Assembly: GCA_002886105.1 (NCBI GenBank) | Contig: CP025776.1 | Span: forward strand, 4,650,001 to 4,714,000 | Length of the DNA: 64,000 bases | DNA from: Enterobacter sp. EA-1 | Lineage (GTDB): Bacteria > Pseudomonadota > Gammaproteobacteria > Enterobacterales > Enterobacteriaceae | Direction of reading: 5' to 3' | Part shown: positions 13,300 through 25,036 of the stretch, in pieces | How the letters are laid out: every line of letters begins with the position of its first letter | Numbering within the stretch: the first letter of the stretch is position 1 | Position numbers and translations under genes: made by a program | The notes under the pieces: generated by a model | Told to the model about the DNA's origin: nothing | The model's database searches: none | Seen by the model: only the letters and a program-made list of their open reading frames with translations

Positions 13300-13846
13300 T
13301 TACAACTTAATAAAATGCTCGCGATACGGTGCCAGCTCAGCCACGGATTCGCGAATGTCATCCAGCGCCTGATGCGTATTCTGTTTTTTCAGTCCTTCCA
13401 GCACTTCCGGTTTCCAGCGGCGAGCCAGCTCTTTCAGCGTGCTGACGTCCGGGTAGCGATAATGGAAGTAAGCCTCCAGTTCCGGCATGTACTTAAACAG
13501 GAAACGGCGGTCCTGACCGATGCTGTTGCCGCAAATGGGCGATTTCCCCTCCGGCACCCACTCTTTTAAGAACGCGATGGTAGCCAGCTCCGCGGCGCGA
13601 TCATCCAGTTGACTGGCCTTCACGCGATCCACCAGCCCGCTGCCGGTATGCGTACGCACGTTCCAGTCATCCATTAACGCCAGTTGTGCGTCGGTTTGAT
13701 GCACGGCGATGACCGGCCCTTCCGCCAGAATGTTCAGATTTGCATCGGTCACCAGCGTCGCGATCTCAATAATGCGATCGCGCTCGGGGATCTAACCCCG
13801 TCATCTCCAGATCGATCCAAATGAGGTTGTTTTCATTTGCGCTCAT
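13300..13846 (-). CDS. orn: Oligoribonuclease Orn
   Basis: DEDDh 3'-5' exonuclease that removes 2-5 nucleotide RNAs and finishes c-di-GMP (pGpG) turnover. [10 protein letters not shown] supplies the first two acidic residues; the later half ([14 protein letters not shown]) has the DEDDh His-Asp. About 181 residues, ending EHFIKL. One break, an extra C near 13790 just after GLDP, which shifts the N-terminal 30 residues out of frame. Divergent from rsgA. Confidence 0.97.
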
Positions 13847-13937
13847 GCTATTTTCCACCCTTCTCGCGTAACTATATTCATCTAGAATTGCGTGTATCAT
13901 AGTTGTTTTGCCCATCCAGGCGACCGAGCCAGCACGA

Positions 13938-14989
13938 TTGAGTAAAAATAAACTCTCCAAAGGGCAGCAGCGCCGCGTCAAAGAGAACCACCAGCGCCGG
14001 TTGAAAACCTCTACGGAGAAAGCTGACTATGATGACAACCTGTTCGGCGATCCGTCCGAAGGCGTTGTGATCAGCCGCTTTGGCATGCATGCCGATGTGG
14101 AATCCGCCGACGGCGAAGTGCATCGCTGTAATATTCGTCGCACGATTCGTTCGCTGGTCACTGGCGACCGGGTGGTCTGGCGTCCTCGGCAAAGAAGCGG
14201 CGGAAGGCGTCACGGTAAAAGGCATTGTCGAAGCCGTACACGAACGCACCACGGTACTTACGCGCCCCGATTTTTATGATGGCGTAAAACCCATCGCCGC
14301 CAATATCGATCAAATTGTGGTGGTGTCGGCGATCCTGCCAGAGTTGTCGCTGAACATTATCGATCGATACCGGTCGCCTGCGAAGCGTTACAGGTTGAGC
14401 CACTGATCGTGCTGAATAAAATCGATCTGCTGGACGATGACGGTATGAAGTTCGTCAATGAGCAGATGGATATCTACCGCCATATCGGCTATCGCGTGCT
14501 CATGGTTTCCAGTCATGCACAGAATGGCCTTAACCCGCTGATTGAGGCGCTGACCAACCGCATCAGTATATTCGCCGGGCAGTCCGGCGTGGGGAAATCG
14601 AGCCTGCTTAACACGCTGCTCGGGTTGCAAGAGGAGCAGATCCTCACCAACGACGTTTCCGATGTCTCCGGCCTCGGGCAGCACCACCACCGCCGCTCGC
14701 CTTTATCACTTCCCGCACGGCGGCGATGTGATTGATTCTCCGGCGTTCGCGAATTTGGCCTCTGGCATCTTGAACCGGAACAAATCTTCAACGGTTTTGT
14801 CGAATTCCATGACTATCTGGGCCAGTGCAAATACCGGGATTGCAAACATGACGCGGACCCGGGTTGCGCCATCCGCGAAGCGGTCGATAAAGGCGAAATT
14901 GCTGAAAGCCGTTTCGAAAATTATCACCGCATCCGGAAAGCATGTCGCAGGTAAAAACGCGTAAAAGCTTTTCTGAATCAGATGACTGA
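13938..14989 (+). CDS. rsgA: Small-subunit assembly GTPase RsgA
   Basis: Circularly permuted GTPase that checks maturation of the 30S subunit. N-terminal OB fold, G4 NKIDLL, G1 [11 protein letters not shown], then a C-terminal zinc domain ([16 protein letters not shown] region). Start is TTG at 13938 ([20 protein letters not shown] follows). Frame breaks at 14184 (CCTGG read as CCTCGG), 14370 (CCGG), 14680, 14742 and 14933 (CCGG); all but one are at expected Dcm sites. Confidence 0.96.
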
Positions 14990-15087
14990 CAACTAAGCTA
15001 AGCATCGCTAGAATCGTCCCCTTTTAGAAAAGGATCCGGCCCCGGCGGCGGATCAGGAACGACAAAAACAATGGCACGGAGGCTACC

Positions 15088-16077
15088 TTGTTAAACGCAT
15101 TTAAACTTTCGCTTCAATACATTCTGCCGAAACTGTGGCTCACTCGCACCGGCGGGCTGGGGCGCAAGCAAACGCGCGGGCTGGCTGACCAAACTGGTTA
15201 TCGATCTGTTTGTGAAATACTACAAGGTCGATATGAAAGAGGCGCAGAAGCCCGATACCGCCAGCTACCGCACCTTTAATGACTTTTTTGTACGCCCGCT
15301 GCGCGACGACGTTCGTCCGCTGAATACCGACCCTAATGTGCTGGTGATGCCGGCAGACGGCGTGGTAAGCCAGCTTGGCGCTATCGAAGAAGATAAGATC
15401 CTGCAGGCCAAAGGCCATAACTACAGCCTTGAAGCCCTGCTGGCAGGCAACTACCTGATGGCCGATCTGTTCCGTAACGGCAGTTTTGTCACCACCTATC
15501 TCTCTCCGCGTGACTATCATCGTGTTCATATGCCGTGTAACGGCATTCTGCGTGAGATGATTTACGTGCCGGGCGATCTCTTCTCCGTTAACCACCTGAC
15601 AGCGCAAAACGTACCGAACCTGTTTGCCCGTAACGAACGCGTGATCTGTCTGTTTGATACAGAGTTCGGCCCGATGGCGCAAATTCTCGTCGGCGCGACC
15701 ATTGTCGGCAGTATCGAGACCGTCTGGGCAGGAACCATTACGCCGCCTCGCGAAGGATCATCAAGCGCTGGACTCGGCCTGCTGGCGAAAGCGAAGGCGC
15801 AGTTGCATTGCTGAAAGGTCAGGAAATGGGCCGCTTCAAGCTGGGCTCCACCGTGATTAACCTGTTTGCACCGGGCAAAGTGACGCTGGCGGAACAGCTG
15901 CAAAGTCTGTCAGTCACCAAAATTGGTCAACCGCTGGCAATGTCCACCGAAACGTTCGCCCCTGTCGAAACTGAACAGGCGCCTTTGCCGGAAGCGGAAA
16001 TCAACGCCGAACACGACGCCAGCCCGCTGGTGGACGCCGGAAAGACGAAGGTTAATCCCCCAAAACAGGAAGACTGA
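15088..16077 (+). CDS. psd: Phosphatidylserine decarboxylase proenzyme
   Basis: Inner-membrane enzyme that makes phosphatidylethanolamine. The self-cleavage site LGST, whose Ser becomes the pyruvoyl group, is at about 15841. Start is TTG at 15088 ([20 protein letters not shown]) preceded by GGAGG. Breaks at 15147 (CCTGG read as CACCGG), 15175-15210, and 15750-15785 (TITPPREG to WTWPAGE). The C-terminal tail is acidic and ends PPKQED; mscM begins one base after the stop codon, as in other enterobacteria. Confidence 0.96.
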
Positions 16078-16078
16078 T

Positions 16079-19000
16079 GTGCGCCTGATTATCACATTTC
16101 TGATGGCTGGTGCCTCAACAGCCATGGCGGCATCGGCCCCGATGCCAGACAAATTACGCAGGAACTGGAGCAAGCCAAAGCGGCGAAGAACACGCCTGAC
16201 CCGAGGGCGGAAACTGTCGAGCTGCTCCAGGGCTGCGCTCAACGCGCTTGAAGAACGTAAAGGTTCACTTGAGCGCGCTCAGCAGTACCAACAAGTCATT
16301 GATAATTTTCCTAAACTTTCCCGCACCCTGCGTTCTCAACTGGACAACCTGCGCGACGAGCCCAAATCCGTCCCGGCGGGCATGAGCAGCGACGCGCTGA
16401 ACCCGAGGATCCTGCAAGTCAGCAGCCAGTTACTGGAAAAGACCCGTCAGGCGCAACAAGAACAAGAGCGCGCACGGGAAATCAGTGATTCCTTAAACCA
16501 GCTTCCACAGCAGCAAACCGACGCCCGTCGCCGGGTGACCGAAGTGGAACGCCGCCACCGGGTGCGCTAGAATGCGACAACGCCGCTGGCGCAGGCGCAA
16601 AATCTCAGCGCACAGGCAGAATCGGCGAAACTGAAAGCGCTGGTGGATGAACTGGAGCTGGCGCAACTGTCGGCCAATAACCGCCGGAATTGTCGCGTAT
16701 GCGTTCCGAGCTGGCGCAAAAGCAGAGCCAGCAACTGGATGCCTACCTGCAAGCCTTGCGCAATCAGCTTAATAGTCAGCGTCAGCGTGAAGCCGAGCAG
16801 GCGCTGGAAAGCACCGAACTGCTGGCGGAAAACAGCGATAATCTTCCTGTCGGTATCGTTGAACAGTTCCGAATCAACCGCGAGCTGTCGCAGGCGCTTA
16901 ACCAACAGGCGCAGCGTATGGATCTGGTGGCATCTCAGCAGCGCCGAGGGCTACCGGGCAGACGTTGCAGGTGCGCCGGGCGCTCAATACGCTGCGTGAA
17001 CAATCCCAGTGGCTGGGCGCATCAAATATGCTCGGCGAAGCGTTGCGCGCACAGGTTGCCCGTTTACCGGAAATGCCCAAACCGCAGCAACTGGACACCG
17101 AAATGGCGCAGTTGCGCGTGCACCGCATGCGTTACGAAGATCTGCTGAACAAGCAACCGCAACTACGGCAAATTCGCCGGGGCGGACGGCCAGCCGCTCA
17201 CAAACGAGCAGAACCGTATTCTGGAAGCACAGCTGCGCACTCAGCGCGAGTTACTGAACTCGTTATTACAGGGCGGCGATACGCTGATCCTTGAACTGAC
17301 CAAACTGAAAGTTTCCAATAGCCAGTTGGAAGATGCGCTGAAAGAGGTGAATGAGGCGACCCACCGCTATCTGTTCTGGACGGCAGATGTCAGCCCTGTC
17401 ACTTTCGCATGGCCGATTGAAATCGTCCGAGGATCTGCGCCGTCTGCTGTCGCTGGATACCGCCAGCCAGTTGGGCAAGGCCAGCGCCATGATGCTCACC
17501 AGCAAAGAGACGTTATTCCCGCTGTTTGGCGCCTTGATTCTGGTGGGATTCAGCATTTACTCGCGCCGGCACTTTACTCGCTTTCTGGAGCGTTCCAGCG
17601 CCCGTGTCGGTAAAGTCACCTTCTGGCTCACTATGCGCACGGTGTTCTGGGTCCATTCTCGTCGCCTCTCCTTTACCGGTGCTATGGGCAACGCTGGGTT
17701 ATGGTTTACAGGAAGCCCGGCCTTATCCCCTGGCGGTCGCCGTTGGCGACGGTGTGACTGCCACAGTGCCGCTACTGTGGGTGGTGATGATTTGCGCCAC
17801 CTTTGCCCGACCTACCGGGTTGTTCGTCGCGCACTTTGGCTGGCCACGCAATCGCGTCGCGCGCGGTATGCGTTACTACCTGATGAGCATTGGCCTGATC
17901 GTACCGTTGATCATGGCGTTGATCATGTTTGATAACCTCAACGATCGGGAGTTCTCCGGATCGCTGGGCAGACTCTGTTTTATCCTTATCTGCGGCGCAC
18001 TGGCGCTGGTCACACTGAGCCTGAAACGCGCCGGGGATCCCTCTGTACGTGGATAAAGCCGGCAACAGCGACAATATGCCAAACCGCCTGCTGTGGAACC
18101 TGCTGATGAGCGCGCCGCTGATTGCCATTCTCGCGGCATCTGTCGGCTATCTGGCCACGTCGCAGGCGTTGCTGTGATGCTGGAAACCTCCGTCGCCATC
18201 TGGTTCCTGTTGCTGGTGGTTTATCACATCATCCGCCGCTGGATGCTGATCCAGCGCCGCCGTCTGGCCTTCGAACGCGCCCGTCACCGCCGCGCGGAAA
18301 TCCTCGCCCAACGTGCACGCGGCGAAGATGAGCCGCCGCATCAAACCAGCACCGAAGGGGTTACCGACGTCGATGAGGCAGAAGTCGATCTTGATGCCAT
18401 CAGCGTGCAGTCCTTGCGGCTGGTGCGCTCTATTCTGATGCTGATTGCGTTACTGTCGGTCATTGTGCTGTGGTCGGAAATTCATTCCGCTTTCGGCTTC
18501 CTTGAAAATATCACCCTGTGGGACGTCACCTCGACTGTGCAGGGCGTGGAAAGTCTGGAGCCGATTACGCTGGGCGCGGTGCTGATTGCCATCCCCGGTG
18601 TTTATCATCACCACGCAGCTGGTGCGCAACCTCCCCGGCGTTGCTGGAGCTGGCGCTGTTGCAGCACCTTGAACTCGCGCCAGTGCACCGGTATGCCATT
18701 ACCACCATTACCAAATATCTGTTGATGCTATTTGGCGGGCTGGTGGGTTTCTCGATGATCGGTATCGAGTGGGCAAAACTGCAGTGGCTGGTCGCCGCGC
18801 TGGGTGTCGGTCTCGGCTTTGGTTTGCAGGAGATCTTCGCCAACTTTATCTCCGGTTTGATCATTTTGTTTGAAAAACCGATCCGCATCGGCGACACCGT
18901 GACGATCCGCGATCTGACCGGCAGCATCACAAAGATCAACACCCGCGCCACCACCATCAGCGACTGGGATCGCAAAGAGATCATCGTGCCGAACAAGGCC

Positions 19001-19411
19001 TTTATCACCGAGCAGTTTATCAACTGGTCGCTGTCGGACTCCGTGACCCGTGTGGTGCTGACGGTTCCGGCGCCAGCAGACGCTAACAGCGAAGAGGTCA
19101 CACAGATCCTTTACACTGCAGCCGCACGCTGCTCGCTGGTGATTGATAACCCGGCGCCGGAAGTGTTCCCCGGGTCGATCTGCAACAGGGGCTGCAACTA
19201 TTTGAGCTGCGTATTTACGCTGCGGAGATGGGACACCGTATGCCGCTGCGCCACGAAATCCACCAGTTGATTCTGGCAGGCTTCCGTGAGCACGGTATCG
19301 ATTTGCCGTTCCCACCGTTCCAGATGCGCCTTGAAAGTCTCGACGGTAAACGCACAGCGCGAACGCTGACATCAGCAGGTAAAAAACAGCAGGCCAGCGG
19401 GAAGTTTGTAG
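16079..19411 (+). CDS. mscM: MscM, miniconductance mechanosensitive channel
   Basis: Large MscS-type channel (about 1,107 residues) of the inner membrane with a long periplasmic part. GTG start (MRLIITFLMAW, signal peptide), then a Gln-rich coiled-coil region (16250-17350), several membrane helices (17510-18560) and the MscS core (GVGLGFGLQEIFANFISGL, about 18804) with its cytoplasmic domain. True stop is TAG at 19409-19411 after QQASGSL; an inserted A hides it. At least ten breaks, for example 16110, 16195, 16224, 16570, 16950, 17180, 17420, 17630, 18040, 18600 and 19160. Confidence 0.95.
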
Positions 19412-19426
19412 AGCAGAATATTCAGC

Positions 19427-19450
19427 GCCTGATGGCGCTATGCTTATCAG
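19427..19450. repeat. REP-like palindrome
   Basis: GCCTGATGGCGCT...AGC-TTATCAG is very close to the common enterobacterial REP (BIME) core. It lies in the short gap between the converging mscM and epmA genes, the usual place for such elements. Confidence 0.6.
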
Positions 19451-19521
19451 ACTTGTGGATTCATCAGAACAGGGGGTTGTGAGCCGGGTCGGCGCAACTG
19501 CCTCCCCGGCAAAGATGATAT

Positions 19522-20500
19522 TCAAGCCCGGTCGACGGTAAAGGCAATAACATCCGCCGGGGCTTTCTGCCTGCAACGCCAGCATCACCAGACGATCAAC
19601 GCCCAGCGCCACGCCGGAGCAGTCCGGCAGGCCCGCTTTAGTGCTTCCAGCAGGTTCACATCCACCGGCTGCTGCGGCAGACCGCGCGCCGCGCGTTTGC
19701 GGTTGTCCTGCTCGAAACGCTGCTGCTGCTCGCGGGCGTCGGTGAGTTCATGGAAACCATTCGCCAGCTCGATCCCCTTGAAGTACACCTCAAAACGCTC
19801 AGCAACGCGGTGATCTTCGGTGCTGATCTGCGCCAGCGCGGCCTGACTTGCCGGGAAGTGGTAAAACAAAAGTCGGACGATCTTTACCGATCTGCGGCTC
19901 CACGCCCATCGTAAACAGCAGTTGCAGCAGCGTATCGCGGTCTTCTTCGGTGTCGGCAATATTGCTCAGATCCAGCTTTGCCGCCACTTCGCGCAGTTGG
20001 GTTTTATCGGCAGAGAGCGGATCCACCTCCGAGGTAACGCTGGAACGCCTGTTGGTAAGAGATCGATTCCGCTGCCGGGCACTCCAGCACCTGCTGCAAT
20101 AAATCATCCACTTCATTCATTAAGCGGTACATATCGTAATGTGGACGATACCACTCAAGCATGGTGAATTCCGGGTTGTGATGACGCCCCATCTCTTCGT
20201 TACGAAAGCTTCTGCACAACTGGAATACCGGCCCGCAACCCGCAGCCAGCAAGCGCTTCATATGGTATTCCGGGCTGGTCATCAGATAGAGATTAAGCCC
20301 CTGAGAGTGGCCCGGCCCGACAAAACGGGTCTCAAACGGGAACAGATGAATGTCTGTTACCGTTGCACATCATACAGGGCGTTTCCACCTCGAGCACGCC
20401 GCGATCGGCGAAGAAACGACGGATCTCAGCCATAATGGCTGCTCGTTTCAATAGATTAGGGATGGATGCGCTCGGCTGCCGAGGTTGCCGTCTCGCTCAT
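19522..20500 (-). CDS. epmA: EpmA, EF-P lysine ligase (truncated LysRS paralogue)
   Basis: Class II aminoacyl-tRNA-synthetase-like enzyme that attaches R-beta-lysine to a conserved lysine of EF-P. Core motifs [21 protein letters not shown] with [18 protein letters not shown] (motif 2) and [12 protein letters not shown] (motif 3) are clear; there is no tRNA-binding domain. About 325 residues. Breaks at 20479 (CCTGG read as CCTCGG on the coding strand, giving an early stop), 20300-20400, 20040, 19860, 19640 and 19560. EF-P and EpmB are 6-7 kb away. Confidence 0.95.
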
Positions 20501-20663
20501 GGTGCTTTCTCCGAATTCAGACAAGGGCACGAAGTCTACCCGCATCGATCCACAGAGACAAATTTTGCACAAAAATTTTCACTTATGTCGTCTATAAATA
20601 ATGAGGGGCATTTATGTGCTGATATCTGTCAATATCGATGATGCATCACACTAAAGAACGGCA

Positions 20664-20709
20664 AAAAATCGAACACATCAAATTTCCCTTCCATCCCTAC
20701 GGTTATACT
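20664..20709 (+). promoter_or_regulatory. Likely frd promoter with FNR-type site
   Basis: The 300 bases between epmA and frdA hold no gene. TCGA-N4-TCAAATTT (about 20669-20684) matches the position and form of the E. coli frd FNR half-sites, and TATACT (20704-20709) gives a -10 about 95 bases before frdA. Anaerobic induction by FNR is inferred from this similarity. Confidence 0.55.
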
Positions 20710-20803
20710 GCGCTTACCCAAAAGGAGCAGTGGAACATTTCCGCAACTACCTCAAGCGCTTCAGGCTTATCGTTGCGGAACAACAATAATCTGGAGGAAT
20801 GTC

Positions 20804-22599
20804 GTGCAAACCTTTCAAGCCGATATCGCTGTGATTGGCGCAGGCGGAGCAGGATTACGCACCGCGATCGCTGCGGCGCAAGCCAACCCTAACGCTAAAA
20901 TCGCACTGATTTCAAAAGTCTATCCCATGCGCAGCCATACGGTTGCTGCAGAAGGCGGTTCTGCCGCCGTCGCCCGAGATCATGACAGCTTCGAGTACCA
21001 TTTCCACGATACCGTTGCTGGCGGTGACTGGCTTTGCGAACAGGATGTCGTCGACTATTTTGTGCACCATTGCCCGACAGAGATGACCCAACTTGAACAG
21101 TGGGGTTGTCCGTGGAGTCGCCGACCCGACGGTTCGGTCAACGTGCGCCGCTTCGGCGGGATGAAGATCGAACGTACCGGTTCGCGGCCGATAAAACCGG
21201 CTTCCACATGTTGCATACGCTGTTTCCAAACCTCCCTTCAGTTTCCGCAAATCCAACGCTTCGATGAACATTTTGTGCTGGATATTCTGGTCGACGACAA
21301 CCATGCTCGCGGCCCTCGGTGGCGATGAACATGATGGAAGGCACACTGGTGCAAATCCGTGCGAATGCCGTGGTCATGGCAACGGGCGGCGCGGGTCGCG
21401 TTTACCGTTACAACACCAATGGTGGCATTGTCACCGGCGACGGTATGGGCATGGCGCTGGCGCACGGTGTACCGCTGCGTGATATGGAATTTGTGCAGTA
21501 TCACCCGACCGGTCTGCCCGGTTCCGGCATTCTGATGACGGAAGGCTGCCGTGGTGAAGGCGGGATCCTCGTCAACAAAAATGGCTATCGCTATTTGCAG
21601 GATTACGGCATGGGGCCGGAAACGCCCTTGGGCGAACCGAAAAACAAATATATGGAGGGCTGGGTCCGCGCGATAAAGTATCGCAGGCGTTCTGGCATGA
21701 GTGGCGCAAAGGCAACACCATCTCCACGCCGCGCGGCGATGTGGTACACCTCGACTTGCGTCATCTTGGCGAGAAAAAGATCAAGGAACGTCTGCCGTTT
21801 ATCTGCGAACTGGCGAAAGCCTACGTTGGGGTCGATCCGATCAAAGAACCGATCCCCGTGCGCCCGACTGCCCACTACACCATGGGCGGTATCGAAACCG
21901 ATCAGAACTGCGAATCCCGCATCACCGGGCTGTTTGCCGTGGGCGAGTGCTCTTCTGTCGGCCTGCACGGCGCCAACCGCCTTGGTTCGAACTCACTGGC
22001 GGAACTGGTGGTGTTTGGTCGCCCCGGCCGGTGAACGCGCGATGGAGCGTTCTGCCACCGCAAGCCACGCCAATGACGATGCGTTGAATGCGCAGGCGGC
22101 GGATGTCGAACAGCGTCTGAAAAAGCTGGTTAACCAGCAAGGTAACGAAAGCTGGGCGAAAATCCGTGATGAAATGGGCGAATCCATGGAAGAAGGCTGC
22201 GGTATCTACCGTACGCCGGAACTGATGCAGAAAACCGTGGATAAACTGGCGGAGCTGCAGGAGCGCTTTAAACGCGTGCGTATCACCGATACCTCCAGCG
22301 TGTTCAACACGGATGTGCTCTACACCATTGAACTGGGTCATGGCCTGAACGTGGCGGAATGTATGGCGCACTCCGCGCTGGCGCGTAAAGAATCCCGCGG
22401 CGCCCATCAACGTCTGGACGAAGGCTGTACCGAACGCGATGACGTCAACTTCCTCAAGCATACTCTCGCCTTCCGCGACGCTGACGGCGCAACACGGCTG
22501 GAATACAGCGATGTGAAAATCACCACGCTGCCACCGGCAAAACGCGTTTACGGCGCAGAGGCGGAAGCGACCGAGAAGAAGGAGACGAACAATGGCTGA
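20804..22599 (+). CDS. frdA: Fumarate reductase flavoprotein subunit
   Basis: Reduces fumarate in anaerobic respiration. GTG start ([23 protein letters not shown] fold). [10 protein letters not shown] holds the histidine that binds FAD covalently. The active-site region [10 protein letters not shown] and the C-terminal helical domain are present. Breaks at 21177 (CCTGG read as CCGG), 21225, 21314, 21655 and 22022; otherwise close to E. coli throughout. It overlaps frdB by 8 bases. Confidence 0.98.
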
Positions 22600-23328
22600 G
22601 ATGAAAAATCTGAAAGTCGAGATCGTGCGCTATAACCCGGAAGTGGACAACGCACCGCACAGCGCCTTTTACGATGTGCCCTACGACGAAGCAACCTCGC
22701 TGCTCGACGCGCTGAGCTATATCAAAGACAACCTTGCGCCTGACCTGAGCTATCGCTGGTCGTGCCGTATGGCGATTTGCGGCTCATGTGGGATGATGAT
22801 CAACAAAGTGCCCAAACTGGCCTGTAAGACCTTCCTGCGTGACTACGAGAAAGGGATGAAGGTGGAAGCGCTGGCGAACTTCCCGATCGAGCGCGATCTG
22901 GTGGTCGACATGACCCACTTTATCGAGAGCCTCGAAGCGATTAAGCCTTATGTCATCGGCAATACGCGTACACCCGATCAGGGGCCGGGGGAAACAGACA
23001 CCGGCGCAAATGGCGAAATATCACCAGTTCTCCGGCTGCATCAACTGTGGTTTGTGCTATGCCGCGTGTCCTCAGTTTGGCCTGAACCCTGGAGTTCATT
23101 GGCCCGGCGGCGATCACGCTGGCGCATCGCTACAATCTGGACAACCGCGATAAGGGTAAAGCAGAGCGTATGGGGCAACTGAACGGCCAGAACGGCGTGT
23201 GGAGCTGCACTTTTGTCGGCTATTGCTCGGAAGTGTGTCCGAAGCATGTCGATCCCGCTGCCGCTATTCAGCAGAGCAAGGTGGAAAGTTCGAAAGACTT
23301 TCTTATCGCCACTCTGAAACCACGCTAA
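22592..23328 (+). CDS. frdB: Fumarate reductase iron-sulfur subunit
   Basis: Carries electrons from menaquinol to FrdA through three clusters. The [2Fe-2S] cysteines are in [16 protein letters not shown] with a following C; the [4Fe-4S] set is [12 protein letters not shown]; the [3Fe-4S] set is [11 protein letters not shown]. Ends LKPR. Breaks at about 22985-23010 (before [11 protein letters not shown]) and 23092-23105 ([11 protein letters not shown]), so the middle lies in another frame. Confidence 0.97.
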
Positions 23329-23338
23329 GGAGTGCATT

Positions 23339-23736
23339 ATGACGACTAAACGCAAAGCCCTGGGTTCGTCCCGTACCCGCAAGCTGGTGGAAACAACTGC
23401 CGTTTTATCGCTTCTATATGCTGCGTGAAGGAACGGCGGTGCCAGCAGTCTGGTTCAGCATCGTGCTGATTTACGGACTCTTTGCCCTCAAACACGGCCC
23501 GGAAAGCTGGACCGGTTTTGTAGACTTCCTGCAAAACCCGATTGTGGTAGTTCTTAACCTGATTTCGCTGGCGGCAGCGCTGCTGCACACGAAAACCCTG
23601 GTTCGAACTGGCGCCAAAAGCGACGATCATCATCGTGAAAGATGAAAAAATGGGGCCAGAGCCAGTGCTGAAAGCGCTCTGGGCGGTTACAGCGGTGGTC
23701 ACTGTCGTGATCCTGTTTGTCGCACTGTTCTGGTAA
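23339..23736 (+). CDS. frdC: Fumarate reductase membrane anchor FrdC
   Basis: Three-helix membrane subunit that, with FrdD, binds menaquinol. Starts [31 protein letters not shown] is the first helix. About 131 residues, ending FVALFW. Breaks at about 23380 (R-T-x-S-W-W-K) and 23596 (CCTGG read as CCCTGG in K-T-W-F-E-L). Ten bases separate it from frdB. Confidence 0.96.
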
Positions 23737-23746
23737 GGAGGCCAAG

Positions 23747-24105
23747 GTGATTAACCCGAATCCAAAACGTTCCGACGAACCCGTATTCTGGGGCTTGTTT
23801 GGCGCAGGCGGTATGTGGAGCGCAATTGTTGCTCCGGTGATTATCCTGCTGGTGGGTGTGTTGCTGCCGCTGGGGCTATACCCCGCAGAAGCACTCAGCT
23901 ATGAGCGCGTACTGGCGTTTGCGCAAAGCTTTATTGGCCGCGCCTTTATCTTTTGATGATTGTATTGCCGGTGTGGTGCGGCTTGCACCGTATCCACCAT
24001 ATGATGCATGACTTAAAAATCCACGTGCCTAGCGGTAAATGGGTATTCTACGGCCTTGCCGCCATTCTGACCGTGGTGACACTGGTCGGCGTGATTTTTA
24101 TTTGA
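23747..24105 (+). CDS. frdD: Fumarate reductase membrane anchor FrdD
   Basis: Second membrane anchor, about 119 residues, GTG start ([20 protein letters not shown]). Three hydrophobic helices and the [16 protein letters not shown] loop are present. A missing T in a T-run near 23953 creates the false stop after GRAFIF; the rest ([11 protein letters not shown] to VGVIFI) continues in the next frame to TGA at 24103. Confidence 0.96.
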
Positions 24106-24113
24106 TACCTGTC

Positions 24114-24142
24114 GCTCTCCTGCGCAAGGGAGAGCAAATTTT
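24114..24142 (+). terminator. frd operon terminator
   Basis: GCTCTCC and GGAGAGC pair around TGCGCAAG, followed by AAATTTT, nine bases after the frdD stop. In E. coli the corresponding element doubles as the ampC attenuator; here no ampC follows. Confidence 0.75.
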
Positions 24143-24187
24143 CCCCCAGCGTCTATACCTGAAAGAAAATGCTGGAAGGAAAATCTT

Positions 24188-24708
24188 ATGCGTTTTCTCC
24201 TCGCTGTTGCAGCCGCGTTTTTACTTTCTGCCTGTAGTTCCCCACACCTCCCGACGGCGTTCAGGTTGTTCAAAATTTTGATGCGCAACGCTATCTGGGG
24301 AAATGGTACGAGATTGCCCGTTTTGATCACCGCTTCGAGAGCGGTCTGGAGCAGGTCACAGCCACTTACAGCCTGCGCGATGACAGGGGATTAAACGTGA
24401 TAAACCGTGGCTATAACCCGGATCGCGGTATGTGGCAGCAATCAACGGGTGAAGCGTATTTCACCGGAAATCCCCGCACTGCGGCGCTGAAAGTCTCGTT
24501 TTTCGGCCCCTTCTACGGTGGATACAATGTTATCGCGCTGGATGATAATTACCGCTATGCGCTGGTCTGCGGGCCGGATCGTGACTACTTGTGGATCCTG
24601 TCGCGCACGCCATCCCTCCCCGCAAATGTTAAACAACAGATGCTGGAGATCGCGTCGCGACAGGGTTTCGCCGTGGAAAAATTACTCTGGATTAAACAAG
24701 CGCCTTAA
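24188..24708 (+). CDS. blc: Outer-membrane lipocalin Blc
   Basis: Lipocalin anchored in the outer membrane that binds lysophospholipids and fatty acids. Lipoprotein signal peptide with lipobox LSAC (Cys at residue 16), lipocalin G-x-W motif in K-W-Y-E-I-A-R-F and [18 protein letters not shown] later. About 174 residues ending WIKQAP. Breaks near 24250-24275 and 24385. It follows frdD directly, without ampC, and its stop overlaps the end of gdx by 4 bases. Confidence 0.95.
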
Positions 24709-25022
24709 TGGGCGCTGAGTTTCAGACCAACAATCCCCGCAACGATCAGACACAGACTGAAAACACGCGCCAGACTTGCGGATTCGCCAAGCAATACAAT
24801 GCCGGCAATCGCCGCACCGACGGCACCAATCCCGGTCCAGATGGCATATGCTGTACCAACCGGCAGGGTTTTCATTGCCCATGAGAGCAGCACAATACTG
24901 GCGACCATCGCCGTGACGGTGACAATGCTGGGGGGTTAAGCGTGTGAATCCATGAGTGTATTTCAGGCCGACGGCCCAAACCACTTCCAGAAGACCTGCA
25001 ACAAGAAGAATAAACCAGACAT
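24705..25022 (-). CDS. gdx: Guanidinium exporter Gdx (SMR family, formerly SugE)
   Basis: Four-helix dual-topology exporter of guanidinium. [17 protein letters not shown] holds the central Glu; [19 protein letters not shown] is the second-third helix. Ends GLKLSAH. True start is ATG at 25020-25022 (M-S-W-F-I-L-L): one base of the CCTGG at S-W is missing, so the frame from that ATG fails at once. Another break near 24925 (after LTP). A guanidine-II riboswitch lies immediately upstream, which settles the substrate. Confidence 0.96.
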
Positions 25023-25036
25023 TATTGGCTCCGGTG

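Noticed and set aside
18728-19612. 294-codon open frame on the minus strand joined to the end of epmA
   Set aside because: Only its first residues (the GVDRLVML end of EpmA) are real; the rest is antisense to mscM after a frame break.
23747-24105. In-frame TGA in frdD as selenocysteine or programmed frameshift
   Set aside because: Restoring one T to a T-run gives the normal FrdD; no SECIS-like structure or slippery site with a stimulator is seen.
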